Positions 25,797 through 34,876 of a stretch of 64,000 nt of DNA are shown one piece after another. Source of the DNA: Paenibacillus auburnensis. GTDB taxonomy: Bacteria > Bacillota > Bacilli > Paenibacillales > Paenibacillaceae. The stretch spans positions 2,170,001-2,234,000 of the forward strand of contig NZ_CAKMMG010000001.1 in the NCBI RefSeq assembly GCF_927798115.1, read 5' to 3'. The notes under the pieces were generated by a model. It made no database searches and had not been told where the DNA came from. It saw only the letters and a program-made list of their open reading frames with translations. Made by a program: the position numbers and the translations under genes. Position 1 is the first letter of the stretch, and each line of letters starts with the position of its first letter.

Positions 25797-27398
25797 CTAT
25801 GAATTTCTATAGCTCTGTTTATATTCCTGGGGAAGCTTGCCGAATTTACGTTTGAACATATCGCTGAAATGGCGCGCATTGTTGTAACCCACCCGGTCGG
25901 CGATTTCGTAGACCATGAGATCACTCTCCAGCAGCAGCCGGAGCGCGTGGCGCATCCGCACCTCGGTGACATAATTTTTGAAATTCTGCCCGGTATGCTT
26001 CTTAAAAAAGCTGCTGAAATAATACGGGTTCATATACACCATCGCAGATACCGACTCCAGCGTGATGTTATCCGCATAATGCTGCTCCACATGAGCTTTT
26101 ACCCGGGAGAGCTGGACGTTATCTCTGCCCTTGATTTTACCTGCCAGCAATTCCGCGATCCGGCTGACTGCCTGCTCCAGTTCAAAGCCCAGCTGTTCAA
26201 AGGTCGGCGCTTCATGCAGCATCTCCAGCAGCGGCTGCGGTAATCCATCCTGAATGCGTGCTTCAATCCCGTAACCGGCGAACTCCTGCTCCAATTGCAG
26301 AATGACGTTGTAGGTGCTCGACACGGCTTTTCCCCGGCTGCCTTCCGCCTGCTGCTTCAACGTCTCCAGCAGTCTGTGCAATAATGGCGTAAGCTTGTCA
26401 TACTCCAGGGATTGCAAGGTTTCGATCAGCTGCTCCTGCAGCTTCTTCAGTTCTTCCTGCGCATACTCCCCCGGCACCTCAACCTCCCCGGAGTAAGCAT
26501 AGACCTGGTTCAGTCCCGCGAAATAACGTCTTGTCAACGCTTTCAGCGCAGTCGTATACGATTCGTCAATATGTTCAATGTCATGTACAGACCGGCCAAT
26601 GCCGACCGAAACCTTCAGCTTTAAAAAAGCATTAATCTTGCCGTGCAGATCCTGCATCAGCGGAAGCGGCTCTCCGGGAGCATCATGCTGCAGCAGAATA
26701 CCGAACCGCTCGCCCTTGCGGAACACGTAGCCGTTACCATGGGCTTCGACTGTTTCCTTAATAATATTCGATAGGGCAAAAGTCACCAGCTTCCGCTCGC
26801 GTTCCTTCCAGCGGGAGGACTGCCCGTCATATTCATCCGTTTCTACTACACAGACCGTAACAAAATCCCTGTCCGCCCTTCCTGCCATGCGGATAAATTC
26901 TGCAGCCCTGCTGCGGTTGCCGTCGGCCAGCTGCTCCAGCAGCTCTTCAATCGTTACACTGCGGTTCTTCTGCTCATAATGGTTCAGCATCAGTTTGTTG
27001 CGTTCACCTTCCGACTCCTCACGAATCGCCGCAACCGCCCTGGACAAGACCTGCTCCAGCTGGCCGGTGTTCACCGGCTTCACCAGATAATCCAGTGCGC
27101 CATATTGAATCGCCTGCCGGGCATAATCGAACTCCTGGTAGGCGCTGATAAATACCACCTTAATCGGACGGCCGGATTCATGAATATCCCGGATAATATC
27201 AATGCCTGTAAATCCCGGCATGCTGATGTCGCTGATAATTAAGTCGGGATCAGCATTGTTAATCAGCTGCTTCAGCTCCTTGCCGTCTCTAGCCTCGCCT
27301 ACAATACTCAGCCCTAATGCTTCCCAGGCAATGAGCTTCTTCAGCCCGCGGATGATGATCGGCTCATCATCGGCCAGTAATACCCGGATGGGTCGCAT
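25797..27398 (-). CDS. YesN-type AraC response regulator (system 1)
   Basis: 533 residues. Receiver domain (1-120) with Asp10, Asp11 and phospho-acceptor Asp57 (DLIISDISMPG); middle linker domain; C-terminal AraC double helix-turn-helix (VSAMVYMNPYYFSSFFKKHTG and IADRVGYNNARHFSDMFKR). GGAGGACGAACC precedes the ATG. It lies 39 bp before the kinase gene. It should activate the binding protein-permease genes downstream. Confidence 0.94.
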   Translation of the reverse strand: MRPIRVLLADDEPIIIRGLKKLIAWEALGLSIVGEARDGKELKQLINNADPDLIISDISMPGFTGIDIIRDIHESGRPIKVVFISAYQEFDYARQAIQYGALDYLVKPVNTGQLEQVLSRAVAAIREESEGERNKLMLNHYEQKNRSVTIEELLEQLADGNRSRAAEFIRMAGRADRDFVTVCVVETDEYDGQSSRWKERERKLVTFALSNIIKETVEAHGNGYVFRKGERFGILLQHDAPGEPLPLMQDLHGKINAFLKLKVSVGIGRSVHDIEHIDESYTTALKALTRRYFAGLNQVYAYSGEVEVPGEYAQEELKKLQEQLIETLQSLEYDKLTPLLHRLLETLKQQAEGSRGKAVSSTYNVILQLEQEFAGYGIEARIQDGLPQPLLEMLHEAPTFEQLGFELEQAVSRIAELLAGKIKGRDNVQLSRVKAHVEQHYADNITLESVSAMVYMNPYYFSSFFKKHTGQNFKNYVTEVRMRHALRLLLESDLMVYEIADRVGYNNARHFSDMFKRKFGKLPQEYKQSYRNS

Positions 27399-27558
27399 GG
27401 TTCGTCCTCCTTTATGAAACGGCTTTTCGCCTTCATTGTATCAAAAAGCGGCTGCTTCCACTTTAGCATGATTGTTTCCCGAGCCGGATACGATAATTTA
27501 AGCGTTTTGTGCAGTTTTTTCAGCATTTTATCCGCTATGCCGGGGCACCAGCAAAAAA

Positions 27559-27598
27559 CAGCCCGTCCAGGAAACCGGATGGGTTGCTGGATGGGCTG
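27559..27598 (-). terminator. Terminator of the AraC gene at 27607-28467
   Basis: The 12-bp stem CAGCCC-TCCAG type (27598-27587 with 27570-27559, one G-U) is followed on the minus strand by TTTTTT. Confidence 0.85.
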
Positions 27599-27606
27599 CT
27601 GGAGTT

Positions 27607-28467
27607 TCATTCATTACTTTTCCTGTATTTCAGCGGTGTTGTGCCGAGCATTTTTTTGAATAGCTTGTTAAAATACGAGGCGTTCGGAAATCCGACGGTG
27701 ATCCCAATCTGCTCTACCGGCAGATCCGTAGTGGTGAGCAGACGGCAGGCCTGCTTGATCCGCCTCGCGGTCAGATAATCAACCAGCCGGCTCCCCGTCT
27801 CCTGGTGAAAAATCCGACTGACATAGGATTTCGACAGATGTGTCTCGGCCGCCAGCTGGTCCAGGTTCACTTCTTCCTGGTAGTGCTCCTCGATCCATTT
27901 CATGATTTTTTCCGAGTAATGCAGATTCCGCCGCTCTTCTGAAGTTAGCAGTGATGTCTCTCCGGTTCCCATACATTCCAGCAGCTGCAGCAGCAGCAGT
28001 GCAATATCTTCAGAGTCATCCCCTGCAGAGCTCATTCTGGTTAGATTGTAACGGGCATACGCCGATTCCAGCACCAGGGCCTGGGTGCTTAGGTCGAAAC
28101 CGCAGTAAGGATTGTTGTTCTGCCATAAGGCAGTGAAAACCGCTCTCCGTTTCGGGAAGCCCTTAAGCAGATCCCCGGCAACCTGCGGATCTATATAAAA
28201 GATACTGCGCACAAAGGGAGACTCCCGGGAGACCTCAGAATAAATCCGGTGCAGCTGATAAGGCTGGAAGAAGAACAGCATCCCGGGACGAATCTCGTAC
28301 ATCTGCTGATTAACGACCACATTCCCCTGTCCGCCATGGACGAACAGTACCTCGCAGCACTGGTGCCAGTGATAATATCCTTTGTAATGGTCATCGGTAT
28401 AGATCTGATAATCCCAGACGAGTGACTTGTGGTCAGGGAAAAACACAGGCTCGAACAGTTGCTTCAT
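27607..28467 (-). CDS. AraC-family regulator with cupin sensor domain
   Basis: 286 residues. An N-terminal cupin (about 25-110; HWHQCCEVLFVHGG, IRPGMLFFFQPYQLHRI) is likely to bind a sugar. The C-terminal AraC domain (about 185-283) has LAAETHLSKSYVSRIFHQETG and IGITVGFPNASYFNKLFKK. It lies downstream of and parallel to the GH88 gene but separated by a terminator, so it is transcribed alone and probably controls the GH88/GH43 divergent promoter. Confidence 0.9.
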   Translation of the reverse strand: MKQLFEPVFFPDHKSLVWDYQIYTDDHYKGYYHWHQCCEVLFVHGGQGNVVVNQQMYEIRPGMLFFFQPYQLHRIYSEVSRESPFVRSIFYIDPQVAGDLLKGFPKRRAVFTALWQNNNPYCGFDLSTQALVLESAYARYNLTRMSSAGDDSEDIALLLLQLLECMGTGETSLLTSEERRNLHYSEKIMKWIEEHYQEEVNLDQLAAETHLSKSYVSRIFHQETGSRLVDYLTARRIKQACRLLTTTDLPVEQIGITVGFPNASYFNKLFKKMLGTTPLKYRKSNE

Positions 28468-28560
28468 GTTCCCTCCATCATAACAAAATATATTCTATTA
28501 TACTCTTCCGGCTGCGGGGGCTACAATCAGGCCAGCGGTAGGCTGCCTGCATGTCAAAAC

Positions 28561-28594
28561 AAAAAAATGCGCCCCGGTTAAACGCAGGACACAT
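28561..28594 (-). terminator. Terminator of the GH88 gene
   Basis: The 8-bp stem ATGTGTCC / GGGCGCAT (minus strand 28594-28587 with 28574-28567, two G-U pairs) is followed by TTTTTTT. Confidence 0.65.
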
Positions 28595-28632
28595 TCTCTT
28601 CGGGTTATTCGCCTTCCCTTTATCCGTCTCCC

Positions 28633-29793
28633 TTACCACAGATACAGGTCGTTCCCCTTCAGCTTGAAGACGGCTTCCATGAAATAATAATCGCCGTAAA
28701 TAATGGGAGTATGCCGGTTAGGATTATGGTAGGCAGCGGAACCGCCTGTCAGGAAATTATCGGTGTCCAGCGACCAGTCACTGCGGGATTCATCCAGGGT
28801 CCGCAGAAGCTTCAGCGCGGCGTTGATATATATAGCCTGTTCATGCTCGCCGACAGCCTTGGCAATCTCGATCAGACCGCAAGCCGCGATTGCTGCAGCG
28901 GTGGAATCCTCGTATGCCGGCTCCTTCGGTTGTCTGAAGTCAATGGGAATTATTCCGTTCCCGGGAATATTAGCCATGAAATAATGCGCAATCCGTTTGG
29001 CCGTATGCAGGTACTCTTCTTTGCCCGTGTGGATGTAGCTCATCATGAAACCGTAAAGCGCCCAGGTCTGGCCTCTCGTCCAGGAAGAGCCATCCTCATA
29101 GCCTTGTCCGCCGTAAGTCTTCATCACTCCGCCATGGAACGGGTCGAATTCAACAATATGGTTCACCGAGCCGTCCAGTCTTACGAAGGAGGTCATTGAG
29201 GTATCGGCATGAGCCATCGCAATCTGCTTAAACCTTGGATCCCCCGTCTCTTCCGAAGCCCAATAGAGCAGCGGAATATTAAACATACAGTCAATGATCG
29301 CCCAGCCGCGGGTATCCCCTTCCTCCAAATCATTCCACGCCCGGATAAAACGTCCAGCCAGATTGAAGCGTCCGGCGAGCAGATTGGCGGCATGGAGCGC
29401 TCTCCTTCTGGACTTTGCATTACCGGTCACCTTGTAATTAGCTACACTGGTCGGGAGCCACATAAACCCTACATCATGATGAAGTCCGTTGTACTGCTGA
29501 AAGCATTCATCCAGCTTATCTTCTGAAATATTGGCGATCTCCCGGTACTTCTGATTCCCCGTCTCGTGATACATCAGCCACTGCATGCCGCCCCAGAATC
29601 CGTTGGTCCACCAGCAGATGCCGTCAGTGTCCATCCGGGATGGATTAGCCTCTGACCGGTCATCATGTACTCCGTTAACTGCAGTATAAGGAATTTTATT
29701 TCGGGACCGCTCACTGACCACATCCATCTTGTGTGTAATTTTTGCAACAACCTCCTGCAGCCAAGTCTGGTCGTTATTTTGTAATTGCAGCAT
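28633..29793 (-). CDS. GH88 unsaturated glucuronyl hydrolase
   Basis: 386 residues, (alpha/alpha)6 barrel, no signal peptide, cytosolic. Removes 4,5-unsaturated uronic acid from oligosaccharides made by polysaccharide lyases. Asp107 (LHHDVGF) and Asp168 (AIIDCMFN) are 61 residues apart, exactly as Asp88 and Asp149 in the characterised Bacillus sp. GL1 enzyme. ATG 29793 fits a GGGAG ribosome site and the family N-terminus; the frame is open 24 codons further up. It is divergent from a GH43 gene. No lyase gene is visible, so the substrate must come from elsewhere. Confidence 0.9.
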   Translation of the reverse strand: MLQLQNNDQTWLQEVVAKITHKMDVVSERSRNKIPYTAVNGVHDDRSEANPSRMDTDGICWWTNGFWGGMQWLMYHETGNQKYREIANISEDKLDECFQQYNGLHHDVGFMWLPTSVANYKVTGNAKSRRRALHAANLLAGRFNLAGRFIRAWNDLEEGDTRGWAIIDCMFNIPLLYWASEETGDPRFKQIAMAHADTSMTSFVRLDGSVNHIVEFDPFHGGVMKTYGGQGYEDGSSWTRGQTWALYGFMMSYIHTGKEEYLHTAKRIAHYFMANIPGNGIIPIDFRQPKEPAYEDSTAAAIAACGLIEIAKAVGEHEQAIYINAALKLLRTLDESRSDWSLDTDNFLTGGSAAYHNPNRHTPIIYGDYYFMEAVFKLKGNDLYLW

Positions 29794-30108
29794 TATACTC
29801 CCACTTTCCAAATGAATTCTACGTAAATACGCTTGATATGCCCCTATTATAGCTTTGTGCCGCATCCCAAAAGTTATAATGAATTATGATAAAATGTTGA
29901 TTTTTTGTTGTTTCATCTACAAAAGGAAAAAAACATCATAGCTCTCCATTGCCTTACTCATCTTTCATCATGACAAGATATCAATATTTTAGCGCAATCG
30001 ATTATAACTTTCCGTTTGGGCAGGCGATACAATGAAAGAGGTACATTCAGCGCGTCTATTGTAATGCACACCACTGTCCACCCTATAATCCCAGGAGGTT
30101 TTTATCGT
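29794..30108. promoter_or_regulatory. Divergent promoter region GH88 / GH43
   Basis: For GH88 there is a consensus TATAAT at 29851-29846 (minus strand) with a poor -35, giving a leader of about 46 bases and implying an activator. On the plus side a GATACAATG -10-like sequence lies near 30028. The middle is very A/T-rich. No acceptable cre site was found. Confidence 0.45.
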
Positions 30109-31698
30109 ATGGCGCAACAGATTGTCAATCCGGTGGTGACCGGATTTCATCCCGATCCGTCTTTTATACGGGTAGGGGATGATTATTATATTGCCACTTC
30201 CACCTTTGAATGGTTTCCGGGCGTAGAGATTCACCATTCCCGCGATCTGGTTCATTGGCATTCCCTTACCCGGGTTCTGACAGAGTCCTCTCAAGTTGAT
30301 CTGCGCGGCAACGCCAGCTCCGGCTCGATTTGGGCTCCGGCGCTGTCCTATGATAACGGCCTGTATTATTTGCTGTTTACCGATGTGAAATCCCGCAAAA
30401 GCGTATACAAGGACCTGCATAACTATCTGATTACCGCAGCCGATATTATGGGCTCATGGAGTGCACCGGTCCGGTTAAACGGCAGCGGATTTGATCCGTT
30501 TCTGTTTCATGATGAGGACGGGCGTAAGTGGCTGCTGAATATGCGGTGGGATTTCCGCCAGCAGCACAGCAGTTTCTCAGGGATTATTATGCAGGAATAT
30601 GATCCCGCCGCCGGCAGGCTGACCGGTCCGGTTCATGAGATTTATACAGGTACTCCGACAGGTGTTACGGAAGGACCGCAGCTTTATAAGCGTAACGGTT
30701 ATTACTACCTCCTTGTGGCTGAAGGCGGCACCGGGGTCAACCATATGGTTACGCTGGCGCGAAGCCGCAGCCTGACCGGCCCTTACGAGACTGACCCGGA
30801 TTATCCGGTTATGACTACAGCGCATGATCTGACCTTTGCCTTCCAGCAGGCAGGCCATGGCTCGCTGGTGGAGACACAGGCTGGCGAATGGTATATGGCT
30901 CATCTGTGCACACGCCCGATTCCGGGCACCGGAATCATGAATCCGCTCGGCAGGGAGACCGCCATTCAGCGCTGCGTATGGACCGCCGACGGCTGGCTAC
31001 ACCTGGCCCATGGCGGCAAGCTGCCCGCGCTTACGGCGGATGCGCCGGATTTGCCGCCGCACCCGTTCGAGCCACTGCCGGAGCGGGATGATTTTGATTA
31101 CGGGGAGCTGGGTTTTCCGTATCAGAGTCTTCGCGTCCCTTTTGATCCGTCTTGGGTTAGCCTGACGGACCGCCCGGGCTACCTGCGTCTGACCGGACGG
31201 GAATCCCTGGCTTCGCTGCACGACCAGAGTATGATCGGCCGCCCGATCCGTCACTTTGCCTGCACTATATCTACCTGTCTCGAATTCAAGCCTGACAGCT
31301 TCCTGCAAATGGCCGGACTGGTGCTCTATTATGACGATAGCGATTATTACTATCTGCGGGTAACGGCGGATGAGATCAGAGGGGTCGCCTTGGGTGTCGT
31401 GATGTGCAGAGCGGGGAAATATGCTGAAATCTCTTCGATGCAAATCTCCGTGAAGGACTGGGAGCGCTACTATCTGAAGGCCGAGATCAATGGCCGGGAC
31501 ATCCTGTTCTATGCTTCTCCGGACGGGGAAGCATGGACAGCTATGTGCACACCGCTTGATTTCGGGACGCTATCGGATGAATACGGCGGTAAGCTCGGCT
31601 TCACCGGCTCCTACGCCGCATTATGCGCGCAGGACTTGGACCAGCAAGCTAAGAAGGCGTATTTTGATTATTTCGAGTATAAGGCAGCGGGAGAATAA
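30109..31698 (+). CDS. GH43 beta-xylosidase/arabinosidase (cytosolic)
   Basis: 529 residues: a five-bladed propeller (about 1-310) with catalytic Asp16 (FHPDPS), Asp129 (GFDPFLFHDEDG) and Glu188 (VTEGPQ), then a beta-sandwich C-terminal domain (about 330-525) typical of XynB-type enzymes. Releases xylose or arabinose from short oligosaccharides. CCAGGAGG precedes ATG 30109; the frame extends upstream without a ribosome site. Divergent from GH88 and followed by a strong terminator, so monocistronic. It closely resembles the GH43 at 33297-34874. Confidence 0.93.
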   Translation: MAQQIVNPVVTGFHPDPSFIRVGDDYYIATSTFEWFPGVEIHHSRDLVHWHSLTRVLTESSQVDLRGNASSGSIWAPALSYDNGLYYLLFTDVKSRKSVYKDLHNYLITAADIMGSWSAPVRLNGSGFDPFLFHDEDGRKWLLNMRWDFRQQHSSFSGIIMQEYDPAAGRLTGPVHEIYTGTPTGVTEGPQLYKRNGYYYLLVAEGGTGVNHMVTLARSRSLTGPYETDPDYPVMTTAHDLTFAFQQAGHGSLVETQAGEWYMAHLCTRPIPGTGIMNPLGRETAIQRCVWTADGWLHLAHGGKLPALTADAPDLPPHPFEPLPERDDFDYGELGFPYQSLRVPFDPSWVSLTDRPGYLRLTGRESLASLHDQSMIGRPIRHFACTISTCLEFKPDSFLQMAGLVLYYDDSDYYYLRVTADEIRGVALGVVMCRAGKYAEISSMQISVKDWERYYLKAEINGRDILFYASPDGEAWTAMCTPLDFGTLSDEYGGKLGFTGSYAALCAQDLDQQAKKAYFDYFEYKAAGE

Positions 31699-31728
31699 GA
31701 CAGTTGCTGGATTGATATATAGAAAAAT

Positions 31729-31774
31729 AAACGGCAGCCAGGGAACATTCAACATGTTCCCAGCTGCCGTTTTT
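31729..31774. terminator. Strong two-part terminator hairpin
   Basis: Outer stem AAACGGCAGC (31729-31738) with GCTGCCGTTT (31763-31772) and inner stem GGGAACAT (31741-31748) with ATGTTCCC. T runs follow on both strands. It ends the GH43 unit and, from the other side, the GH1 operon. Confidence 0.9.
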
Positions 31775-31792
31775 GGCTTAAGCTCTCCGCCT

Positions 31793-31894
31793 TATGAAGA
31801 CACGCCTTCCAGCTCCGGGTGCATTTTCTTCACGGCCCGGAAGGCATCATCGGCCACCTCCAGCGTAAAGGCGATGTCCTCCTCTGTCAGCGCC
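31793..31894 (-). pseudogene. 3'-end fragment of a class III aminotransferase gene
   Basis: About 33 codons reading ALTEEDIAFTLEVADDAF...ELEGVSS and a stop. These are the last residues of the aminotransferase at 61342-62607, which ends ELEGVS. Bases 31811-31894 are identical to 61358-61441. The next 18 bases towards the stop differ at several positions, and homology ceases abruptly at 31895. No start codon or upstream part remains. It is a displaced gene end, in the same orientation as the intact gene. Confidence 0.88.
31811..31894 (-). repeat. 84-bp direct repeat, left copy
   Basis: Base-for-base identical to 61358-61441 and in the same orientation. The two copies enclose the 29.5-kb segment that holds systems 2 and 3. 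Described under findings as a possible junction of an acquired segment. Confidence 0.95.
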
Positions 31895-31947
31895 ACTACA
31901 ACGATATACCATGTACTTCTTCAAATAGAGGTTACGTATGTCCCACT

Positions 31948-33285
31948 TTAAGTCTCGATCCACCCGTTGCCAATCACTTTTTTATACCAGTAAAAGCTGT
32001 CTTTAGGTGTCCGCTTCAGTGTATTGAAATCCACATGGATCAGTCCAAAGCGCCTGCTGTAGCCATCCGCCCACTCGAAATTGTCCAGCAGTGACCAAGT
32101 CATATAGCCCTTCACCGTAACCCCGTCTTCCATAGCCCGCTTCAGCTGAAGGAGATGCTGGCTCAGATATTTGATTCGCTTCACATCCTGAACCCTTCCC
32201 TCCACCGGATCACCGTCATAGCAGGCTCCGTTTTCCGTAATATAAATGGGCACCGGACCGTAGCGATCCTTGACATGTACCAGCACCTTGTATAAACCGT
32301 GAGGATAAATCGGCCAGTTGAAATCTGTCCGTTCATAACCTTCGTCGATATCTTCAAGCCCGAACAAGCCGTGATCCTGCTTATAGAGCCCCAGTGACCC
32401 CGTGTAATAATTGATGCCCAGAAAATCAACCGGCTGCCGAATATCCTCCATATCGCCTGGTTCAACCCTGACTTCAGCCCCCATGGCCGCGAAAGCTGCT
32501 GTCATGAACTCAGGATACTCCCCTTTGAAAAGAGGGTCCAGAAACCATTCCACCATCCAGCCTATTCTGCGGCGGCAAGCATCAATATCCTCCTGCCGGG
32601 AGCTGAACGGTTCCCGCCAGCTAACATTCGGAGCATAGCCGATCTGCCCGGGAACCCCCGACTGCCGGAACAGCTTCACGGTTCTGCCGTGCGCAAGCAT
32701 CAGGTGATGGGCTACATCAAGCGCGCTCTGCAGGTTCTGTTCACCGGGAGCCAGATCACCGATATAGTGGGCCTTAAAAGATACGCACCATGGCTCATTG
32801 AAGGTGGTCCAGAACTTGATCTTTCCCTGGAAGGCCTTGAACATCGTCTCTGCGTACCCGACAAAGGCATCGATGGTGTTACGGTTCTTCCAGCCGCCCG
32901 TATCCTGAAGGGCCTGCGGAAGATCCCAATGATACAGGGTACAGAACGGTTCGATTCCGTTCTCCAGCAGCTCATCTACCAGACGGTGATAGTAATCTAA
33001 GCCCTCTTCATTAACCGCTCCCGTCCCGTCCGGGAAAATTCTGGACCAGGCTATAGAGAACCGGTAAGTGCGCAGCCCCAGCTCTTTCATATAAGCGATA
33101 TCTTCTTCATAGCGGTGGTAGCTGTCACAGGCAGTATCCCCGTTGTCGCCGTTACGGATCTTGCCTGGCGTATGCGAATACGTATCCCAGATTGAGAGGC
33201 CGCGCCCCCCCTGGTTCCAGGCTCCTTCGATCTGATAGGCTGCCGTAGCTGCCCCCCATAGAAAATCCTCCGGAAACTGTATCAT
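31948..33285 (-). CDS. GH1 beta-glucosidase-type enzyme (system 2)
   Basis: 445 residues, (beta/alpha)8 barrel, cytosolic. The N-terminal FPEDFLWGAATAAYQIEGA signature, acid/base Glu164 in TFNEPW and nucleophile Glu in YITENGA near 350 are all present. Hydrolyses beta-glucosides or related glycosides. ATG 33285 is chosen from the family N-terminus; a GTG at 33300 overlapping the GH43 stop would add five residues. Last gene of the operon permeases - binding protein A - GH106-like - GH43 - GH1. Confidence 0.94.
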   Translation of the reverse strand: MIQFPEDFLWGAATAAYQIEGAWNQGGRGLSIWDTYSHTPGKIRNGDNGDTACDSYHRYEEDIAYMKELGLRTYRFSIAWSRIFPDGTGAVNEEGLDYYHRLVDELLENGIEPFCTLYHWDLPQALQDTGGWKNRNTIDAFVGYAETMFKAFQGKIKFWTTFNEPWCVSFKAHYIGDLAPGEQNLQSALDVAHHLMLAHGRTVKLFRQSGVPGQIGYAPNVSWREPFSSRQEDIDACRRRIGWMVEWFLDPLFKGEYPEFMTAAFAAMGAEVRVEPGDMEDIRQPVDFLGINYYTGSLGLYKQDHGLFGLEDIDEGYERTDFNWPIYPHGLYKVLVHVKDRYGPVPIYITENGACYDGDPVEGRVQDVKRIKYLSQHLLQLKRAMEDGVTVKGYMTWSLLDNFEWADGYSRRFGLIHVDFNTLKRTPKDSFYWYKKVIGNGWIET

Positions 33286-33296
33286 TGACAATCCGC

Positions 33297-34874
33297 TCAC
33301 TCCATTTCCTTATAGATAAAATAATCAAAGTCGGCATGCCTGCGCGTTCCTCCCAGATCCTGCACACACATGCCAATAAACGTCCCGGTAAATCTCAGTG
33401 GCTCCTTGGCTTCATCTGAGAGATGGGCAATATTGATCTCCCCGCCAGCAGGAGACCAGCCGCCAGCTTCAACGGCATAATAGAACTGCAGGACTTCACG
33501 GTTAACTACAGCCTTCAAAAAGACCGGACCATCTGCCGGCAGCGGAAGATCCTCCTCAAGCAGCTCGTCATACACTCCGCGGTCAGACTGAATAATCCCG
33601 ATTACTCTGCCGTGCTGCTCAAGATGTGTGATCCGCAGGTATACATAATCTTCCGTGTTGTAGTAGAGAATGAGGCCGGCCATCTGCTGGAAGCTCTCCG
33701 GTTCGAACTCAATTACTGTCTCCGCTTCAAAGCGGAACGCCTGCTGCCGGCGGGCAACCAGGCTCTGCCTGTGGCAGGAGCTCAAGGATTCCCTTCCTGC
33801 CAGTCGCAGGAAGCCTGGCCGCTCACGCAGTGAGAGCCAGTCCGGGTCCGGAGGAAGCCGTAGCGTATTCCAAGGATTGCCCAGCAGCGCTTCCTCAAAA
33901 TCATCCCTCTCCGGCTCCGGCTCAAACGGATGAAGCGGCAGTTGCGGAGCCTGCACCTCAGCAGACGGGGCATACCCGCCCCCTTCCAGCCGGAGCCAGC
34001 CCTCTTCGTCCCAGTAACACTTTTGCAGTGCGGTCTCCCGGCCCAGAATACAATGGAATCCGTCCACAGGTCTTGCGCACAGATGAGCCATATACCATTC
34101 ACCGGACTCCGTTTCAACAAGTGACCCGTGACCCGCCTTTTGAAGCATCAGCTCCGGACTACCGCTGCTGGTCAGCATCGGATTACGGGGATCAATCTCG
34201 TAAGGACCCAGCAAGGAAGCAGAGCGGGCCACAGTAACAGCATGCTTGTACCTCGTTCCGCCTTCCGCTGTAAGCAGGTAATAATAACCGTTGTGCTTAT
34301 ACACATGCGGGCCTTCTGTAAAGCCGATTTCAGTGCCTTCAAAAATCGTTGTGACCGGACCCATCAGCCGTCCTTCCGCCTGCGAGTATTCCTGAATAAC
34401 GATACCCCCGAATTTGTTCTTCCCCTTGCGGAAGTCCCATCGCATATTGAGCAGCCATTTCCGGCCGTCTTCATCATGAAACATGGACGGATCGAATCCG
34501 CTGCTGTTGAGATAGACCGGTTCCGACCACGGTCCTTCTATGTTCTTTGCGGTCACCAGATAATTATGGGTATCCTTAAATGCACCCTTATGGGACTTCA
34601 CGTCGGTATAAATTAAATAGAACAGTCCGTTGTCATAGGTCAGGCAGGGCGCCCATACCCCGTCGGAGTCTCCGTTACCCCGCATATCAAGCTGGGATAC
34701 CCGGTCCAGCGGCCGCTTCAGCAGCCTCCAGTGGACCAGATCCCTGGAATGGTGAATCTGCACGCCCGGGAACCATTCAAAGGTGGAAGTGGCAATATAA
34801 TAATCGTCCTCTACACGGACAATCGAAGGGTCGGGGTTAAATCCTCGCAGTACAGGATTAGTAATGGTGTTCAT
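33297..34874 (-). CDS. GH43 beta-xylosidase/arabinosidase (system 2)
   Basis: 525 residues: propeller with Asp15 (FNPDPS), Asp128 (GFDPSMFHDEDG) and Glu187 (FTEGPH), and a C-terminal beta-sandwich domain. Cytosolic, acts on imported oligosaccharides. GGAGAAGG precedes the ATG and overlaps the end of the GH106-like gene 2 bp upstream, so it is translationally linked to it. Closely similar to the GH43 at 30109, less so to that at 48306. Confidence 0.94.
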   Translation of the reverse strand: MNTITNPVLRGFNPDPSIVRVEDDYYIATSTFEWFPGVQIHHSRDLVHWRLLKRPLDRVSQLDMRGNGDSDGVWAPCLTYDNGLFYLIYTDVKSHKGAFKDTHNYLVTAKNIEGPWSEPVYLNSSGFDPSMFHDEDGRKWLLNMRWDFRKGKNKFGGIVIQEYSQAEGRLMGPVTTIFEGTEIGFTEGPHVYKHNGYYYLLTAEGGTRYKHAVTVARSASLLGPYEIDPRNPMLTSSGSPELMLQKAGHGSLVETESGEWYMAHLCARPVDGFHCILGRETALQKCYWDEEGWLRLEGGGYAPSAEVQAPQLPLHPFEPEPERDDFEEALLGNPWNTLRLPPDPDWLSLRERPGFLRLAGRESLSSCHRQSLVARRQQAFRFEAETVIEFEPESFQQMAGLILYYNTEDYVYLRITHLEQHGRVIGIIQSDRGVYDELLEEDLPLPADGPVFLKAVVNREVLQFYYAVEAGGWSPAGGEINIAHLSDEAKEPLRFTGTFIGMCVQDLGGTRRHADFDYFIYKEME

Positions 34875-34876
34875 CT

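Noticed and set aside
29822..29840. Cre site in the GH88/GH43 region (around TACGCTTGATA)
   Set aside because: Only about 9 of 14 positions agree, no better than chance.
31895..31947. Upstream remnant of the aminotransferase beyond the 84-bp repeat
   Set aside because: No similarity to the intact gene past 61441 could be seen, and an in-frame stop appears soon, so the homology ends at 31895.
33286..33300. GTG 33300 as start of the system 2 GH1 gene
   Set aside because: Possible by overlap with the GH43 stop, but the family N-terminus begins at the ATG at 33285; kept only as an alternative.
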